Source: UBA9926 sp913064795
GTDB lineage: Bacteria > Pseudomonadota > Gammaproteobacteria > Pseudomonadales > Azotimanducaceae
Direction: 5' to 3'
Assembly: GCA_045560765.1 (NCBI GenBank)
Contig: JBJKZD010000012.1
Location: 138,116 to 202,115, forward strand
DNA length: 64,000 nt
Position numbers and translations under genes: made by a program. Of this stretch, positions 60,668 to 64,000 are shown piece after piece. Below the pieces are notes generated by a model. It saw nothing but the letters and a program-made list of their open reading frames with translations. It had not been told where the DNA came from and did no database searches. Numbering within the stretch: the stretch's first letter is position 1; the number at the start of each line of letters is the position of its first letter.

Positions 60668-62259
60668 ATGTCCGCCTCGCAACAAGACATCCACCACGAA
60701 AAAATTCTGATTCTCGATTTTGGCTCCCAGTATACGCAGCTGATTGCACGGCGAGTTCGAGAGCAGGGGGTCTATTGTGAGATCCACGCCATCGATGTGT
60801 CTTATGATGAAGTGATGGAATTCAACCCGCAGGGTATTGTTCTTTCGGGTGGACCCGAGTCGGTGACTGCGGAAGAGACCTTGCGAGCCCCCGACTTTGT
60901 TTTCACGTTAGGCATTCCTGTATTGGGTATCTGTTATGGCATGCAGACGATGGCACAGCAGCTTGGCGGGCAGGTCGCTGCCGCTGAGAAGCATGAATTT
61001 GGTCATGCCGAGGTGATCTTTCACGGCGAATCTATTTTGTTCGATGGGTTGGAGTCACTTGATGAACAAGGTGCCATGCCGGTTTGGATGAGCCATGGTG
61101 ATCAAGTCGTATCGGTGCCCGAGGGTTTTGATGTGCTTGCTCAAACCGAAACCTGTCCTATTGCGGCCATGAGCAACGAGCGGCTTGGATACTTTGGTCT
61201 GCAGTTTCATCCCGAAGTGCATCACACGCCAGAGGGCGGGCAAATTCTGGATCGATTCCTGAAAGTAGCCTGCGGCTGTGAAGGGCTATGGACGGCGGAT
61301 AACATTGTTGAAGATATTATTCTATCGGTTCGCGAGCAGGTGGGTGGTGGACAAGTGATTTTGGGGCTGTCGGGAGGCGTTGATTCCTCAGTTGTCGCGG
61401 CGCTTTTGTCTCGGGCAATTGGCGATCAGTTAACGTGCGTTTTCGTTGATAACGGGTTGCTCCGCTATGAGGAGGGCGATCAGGTCATGGCCATGATGAA
61501 TTTGGCCGCCAGTAATGCACTAGCCCATCAAAGTCATTCGAGTCGACGCTGAAAACCTGTTCATGGAGAAGTTAGCGGGTATCACCGAGCCCGAGGCAAA
61601 ACGAAAAATCATTGGTAATACCTTCATTGACGTTTTTGATGCAGAGGCCGCAAAAATAGCGGGTGCGGATTTTTTAGCCCAAGGCACGATCTATCCGGAC
61701 GTAATTGAATCCGCCGGCAAAAAGGGTGGTAAGGCGCACGTCATTAAGAGCCACCATAATGTAGGCGGCTTACCTGAGAGATATGAAGTTGCAGTTGGTC
61801 GAGCCGCTCAGAGAGCTCTTTAAAGATGAGGTTCGAAAAATCGGGTTGGCGCTTGGGCTCTCGGAGTCGATGGTATTCAGGCATCCATTTCCGGGACCCG
61901 GACTCGGCGTTCGAATCTTGGGAGAGGTTACCCAAACCTTTGCGGAGCTTCTGAGGCGCGCCGATGCGATTTATATCGAGGAGCTTCGCAATGCTGACCT
62001 TTACGATAAGGTAAGTCAGGCCTTTGCCGTATTTTTACCTGTTAAATCAGTCGGAGTGGTTGGAGACGCTAGGCGTTATGAATATGTAATTGCGCTTAGA
62101 GCAGTTGAGACGATAGATTTCATGACCGCCCGATCTGCCCGGCTGCCCTATGAGTTTTTAGAGAAAGTCTCGAGTCGGATTATCAACGAGATCAGTGGTA
62201 TTTCCCGCGTTACCTATGACATTTCAAGTAAACCGCCTGCAACGATAGAGTGGGAGTAG
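60668..62259 (+). pseudogene. guaA: GMP synthase (glutamine-hydrolysing), broken by two frameshifts
   Basis: GuaA converts XMP to GMP. The glutaminase domain is intact (FGSQYTQLIARRVRE; nucleophile cysteine in VLGICYGMQTM; H and E in FHPEVHHTPEGG), as is the P-loop LGLSGGVDSSVVAALLS. The first frame then ends at 61550-61552 after an unalignable stretch from about 61490. VIRVDAEN and EPEAKRKIIGNTFIDVFD continue one base over from 61533. A second break at 61779 (an extra A in CCTGAGAGATATG) shifts KLQLVEPLRELFKDEVRKIG to a third frame, which runs to the normal end KPPATIEWE. Total length fits 529 residues once two bases are removed. Since guaA is normally needed for growth without guanine, sequence error is a serious possibility. 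Start ATG 60668 follows AAAGG. Confidence 0.88.
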
Positions 62260-62276
62260 CCGCGTTGGCGGAAAGC

Positions 62277-62295
62277 CCCATTCTACATGGGTTTT
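62277..62295 (+). terminator. Weak terminator-like hairpin after guaA
   Basis: CCCAT (62277-62281) and ATGGG (62287-62291) form a 5-bp stem with loop TCTAC, followed by TTTT (62292-62295). It lies 18 bases past the guaA stop. The stem is short, so termination would be partial. Confidence 0.5.
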
Positions 62296-62396
62296 GTAGT
62301 TACAAACTTGTTGCTCAATTGACGTAGTTATGCGGTTTTTGGGGGAATTGTTACAAGAAAAGTTACAAAGTTTCTCAACGATTGAATTGCAATAAT

Positions 62397-62439
62397 AGAA
62401 AACAAAAAACAAAAAACAAAAAACAAAAAACAAAAAAAC
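62397..62439. repeat. A-rich heptamer array
   Basis: Four AAAAAAC heptamers (62404-62431) and one octamer with an extra A (62432-62439), preceded by partial units. It lies between guaA and a small membrane-protein gene, about 45 bases before the start of the latter. Slippage in such an array could change promoter spacing. Confidence 0.88.
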
Positions 62440-62485
62440 AAAGGGCTTGTGACAGCGCTGTTTATGAGTGGGAGTGTAGATATCT

Positions 62486-62830
62486 ATGTTGTTTTTTAGA
62501 ATTTTTCTTTTGGCAATAATTTTTGTCGTAGGGGCTTACACGTTTCCTGTGGTGATGGACTACGGATTACTGAGTTTATTCCCAAATTTTTTCGAAGAGA
62601 TTGGGCAATTGAATTGGCAGGGGCAATTCAATTTAGACTTCTTCACCTTTCTTTTGCTATCTGGCTTTTGGCTGGTGTGGAGGAATCAGTTTTCGCCACT
62701 TGGATTTGTGCTCGGACTTGGAGGCGTCCTGTTAGGTGCGCCTTATCTTGCCCTTTACTTATTGTATCTCTCTTACCTAACGAATGGCGATGTACCGAAG
62801 ATGCTACTTGGTGCTCGAGTGGATAAATGA
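62486..62830 (+). CDS. Small uncharacterised inner-membrane protein
   Basis: A 114-residue protein with three predicted helices (about 4-24 FRIFLLAIIFVVGAYTFPVV; 52-66 FFTFLLLSGFWLVW; 72-95 PLGFVLGLGGVLLGAPYLALYLLY). Short polar loops contain the pattern WQGQFNLDF. It resembles small membrane proteins of marine Gammaproteobacteria, but I cannot name the family. ATG 62486 is the first methionine of the frame. Its stop overlaps a 34-codon frame as ATGA (62827-62830). Confidence 0.65.
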   Translation: MLFFRIFLLAIIFVVGAYTFPVVMDYGLLSLFPNFFEEIGQLNWQGQFNLDFFTFLLLSGFWLVWRNQFSPLGFVLGLGGVLLGAPYLALYLLYLSYLTNGDVPKMLLGARVDK

Positions 62831-62931
62831 CGAATCAGTTTTGGTTCACCCATCAGTATTGCGTATTTTGTGGACTTGAAGACGTTGAGAGAGCGCAATC
62901 CACAAGGATTCGAAAAGCCCACTCTGAATGA
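62827..62931 (+). CDS. 34-codon frame coupled to the membrane protein gene
   Basis: ATG 62827 overlaps the preceding stop as ATGA and opens 34 codons containing HQYCVFCGLEDVERAQS, with one CxxC pair. It is below the size at which coding can be judged. The overlap and the CxxC are the only support. It may be chance. Confidence 0.25.
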   Translation: MTNQFWFTHQYCVFCGLEDVERAQSTRIRKAHSE

Positions 62932-63208
62932 CGGTGTCAAGTTACAATGTTTGTATCTACCGACAACCTAAACCATTGATGTTGTGTGGTAATGTTTTTG
63001 AAGGCAGAGGATTGAATCAGAGCGAGAGTTACAAACGAGTCACAAACTGCCTATGTCGCCTCTACAGCCCTTTGTTTACGAGAGCTCTTGCGAACACCAC
63101 AATGGTGTGGGAATAAATTGTAAGGAAAGGTGAGAAGAACAGGTGGTGCTATTGTCTCTCGTACTAAAATGCGAAGTTTAGATCAGTAGAAATGTTCCCT
63201 TGAAGCTT

Positions 63209-63832
63209 ATGAATTACCATCCCGTCGTGATCGAAGGCATGAGCGGTTATGATTTGCGAGACCCCACTCAAGTTTCAGAGCAAGTCACTGAGCGACTGCT
63301 GCATCATTGGGTGAGTAAACCGCCCATCAAGCCATTACTTATATTGACACAGGGCGACCCGCTTGAGGCCAGTGGCATCTCTGCGATCACGCCGCTGGTG
63401 GCCCAGAGTCTTGGTGTTCCGCGGGGGCTCGTTTACCTTGATGAGCACATCGCTGATTATCACTGGCTAGATGCAGATCGTCGGGGAATGATCTTTGAAG
63501 TGCCTTATTCAGCTTTGCTGGGCCAGTTGGAACACCACATGCCAGGTATAGCGAATCAAATCGCCGTGGCCATTGATGAGCAAATAGAGGAGAAGAATCG
63601 TGCGCGAGCGATTCAAGGCAAAGACCTGCTCAAAGACTACTACCGTGATTTTGCGTTACTCCAAGAGGTGACAAAGGCGGCTTGCTCCAAGCTGTGTGAT
63701 GAGATCACGATCATTCACACTTCCGCTGAAATACCGCCATTCTCAGTGGCTAGTTTCTACACCGTGGGTCTAGCGCTAGGCCTTGTCAATCCGGATGATA
63801 TCGTCGCTTACTTAGCTCCTGAAACGCGTTAA
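63209..63832 (+). CDS. Uncharacterised 207-residue protein
   Basis: I do not recognise it. It is soluble, with alternating strands and helices (LLILTQGDPLEASGISAITPLVAQSLGV, then RGLVYLDEHIADYHWLDADRRGMIFEV) that suggest an alpha/beta fold. A charged helix (AVAIDEQIEEKNRARAIQGKD) and a late ITIIHTSAEIPPFSVASFYTVGLALGLV follow. No catalytic motif is apparent. ATG 63209 is chosen over TTG 63200. The frame is long, with normal composition for this window, so it is very likely real. It stands alone after a gap of about 280 bases. Confidence 0.7.
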   Translation: MNYHPVVIEGMSGYDLRDPTQVSEQVTERLLHHWVSKPPIKPLLILTQGDPLEASGISAITPLVAQSLGVPRGLVYLDEHIADYHWLDADRRGMIFEVPYSALLGQLEHHMPGIANQIAVAIDEQIEEKNRARAIQGKDLLKDYYRDFALLQEVTKAACSKLCDEITIIHTSAEIPPFSVASFYTVGLALGLVNPDDIVAYLAPETR

Positions 63833-64000
63833 TGGATCATTGGTTAAGACTGTAGACAGCGGTTGGCAAACCTCGGCTATTGAATGATTTTTGTGCTCCG
63901 CAAAGAAAGATTTTTGACGACCACAAATTGTGAATTTCTGGGCTTAGTTCAGCCACTCCGGTGGCGAAGTTATTTTTAGGCTTTAGGCTCGATCGATACT
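63833..64000. other. Right edge, no gene seen
   Basis: The last 168 bases hold no frame of note and no recognisable RNA or terminator. Confidence 0.4.

Noticed and set aside
1693..62439. Possible CRISPR array among the repeats
   Set aside because: All arrays are contiguous short units without spacers, and no cas genes are present.
62928..63116. 62-codon frame before the last gene
   Set aside because: No ribosome-binding site or family features; composition looks random.

Overview
The window is about 64 kb from a gammaproteobacterium. The gene order valS-holC-pepA-lptF-lptG-RDD, then tgt-yajC-secD-secF-suhB-trmJ-iscRSUA-hscBA-fdx-iscX-ndk-rlmN-pilW-rodZ-ispG-hisS-yfgM-bamB-der, and later xseA and guaA, matches the block I know from Pseudomonas and many marine Gammaproteobacteria. 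Base composition is moderate (mid-50s % GC by eye). Many starts are GTG or TTG. I cannot name a genus.

Layout. 1-1.5 kb: the end of hisF, slyX and a quinone oxidoreductase. 1.8-10.2 kb: a cold-shock gene and the minus-strand valS / acidic unknown / holC / pepA group, divergent from lptF-lptG, which meets an RDD-family gene. 10.2-28 kb: an accessory stretch that interrupts the conserved order (thioesterase, HpcH aldolase, PlsC-like acyltransferase, TauD-like dioxygenase, MarR-GNAT fusion, HIT protein, beta-carbonic anhydrase, GMC oxidoreductase, CopA, amidohydrolase, amidase lipoprotein, a large DUF305-LVIVD fusion, CBS and VOC proteins, a solitary FliL-like gene). 28.7-33.9 kb: queA turned away from tgt, a DUF6435-like gene, tRNA-Leu(CAA), then an AT-richer, partly decayed segment with a three-gene cassette, two copies of a 128-bp direct repeat and a dead inverted copy of the FliL gene. 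33.9-56.9 kb: an EAL-HDOD gene coupled to tgt, Sec, Isc, isoprenoid, tRNA, BAM and ribosome-assembly genes. 57-62.3 kb: an M23 peptidase / xseA / deacetylase-family group on the minus strand and guaA on the plus strand. 62.3-64 kb: lineage-specific small genes.

How the genes work together. The iscR-iscX run is a complete iron-sulfur assembly operon, and several downstream products (RlmN, IspG) are iron-sulfur enzymes. lptFG export LPS, BamB inserts outer-membrane proteins, SecDF-YajC drive secretion, and QueA and Tgt make queuosine. cysE and guaB, expected from the synteny, are absent from their usual positions.

The most notable signals are: (1) rodZ, the M23 peptidase and guaA are each broken by net +1 frameshifts, six in all in 12 kb, several being a single extra base beside a G run; (2) the repeat-bearing cassette and FliL pseudogene downstream of tRNA-Leu; (3) twin hairpins with poly-G loops and two near-perfect palindromes; (4) unrelated 14-16 bp tandem arrays in several intergenic spacers; (5) the DUF305-LVIVD fusion. 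I did not find a clear defence system, CRISPR array, intact insertion sequence or prophage.
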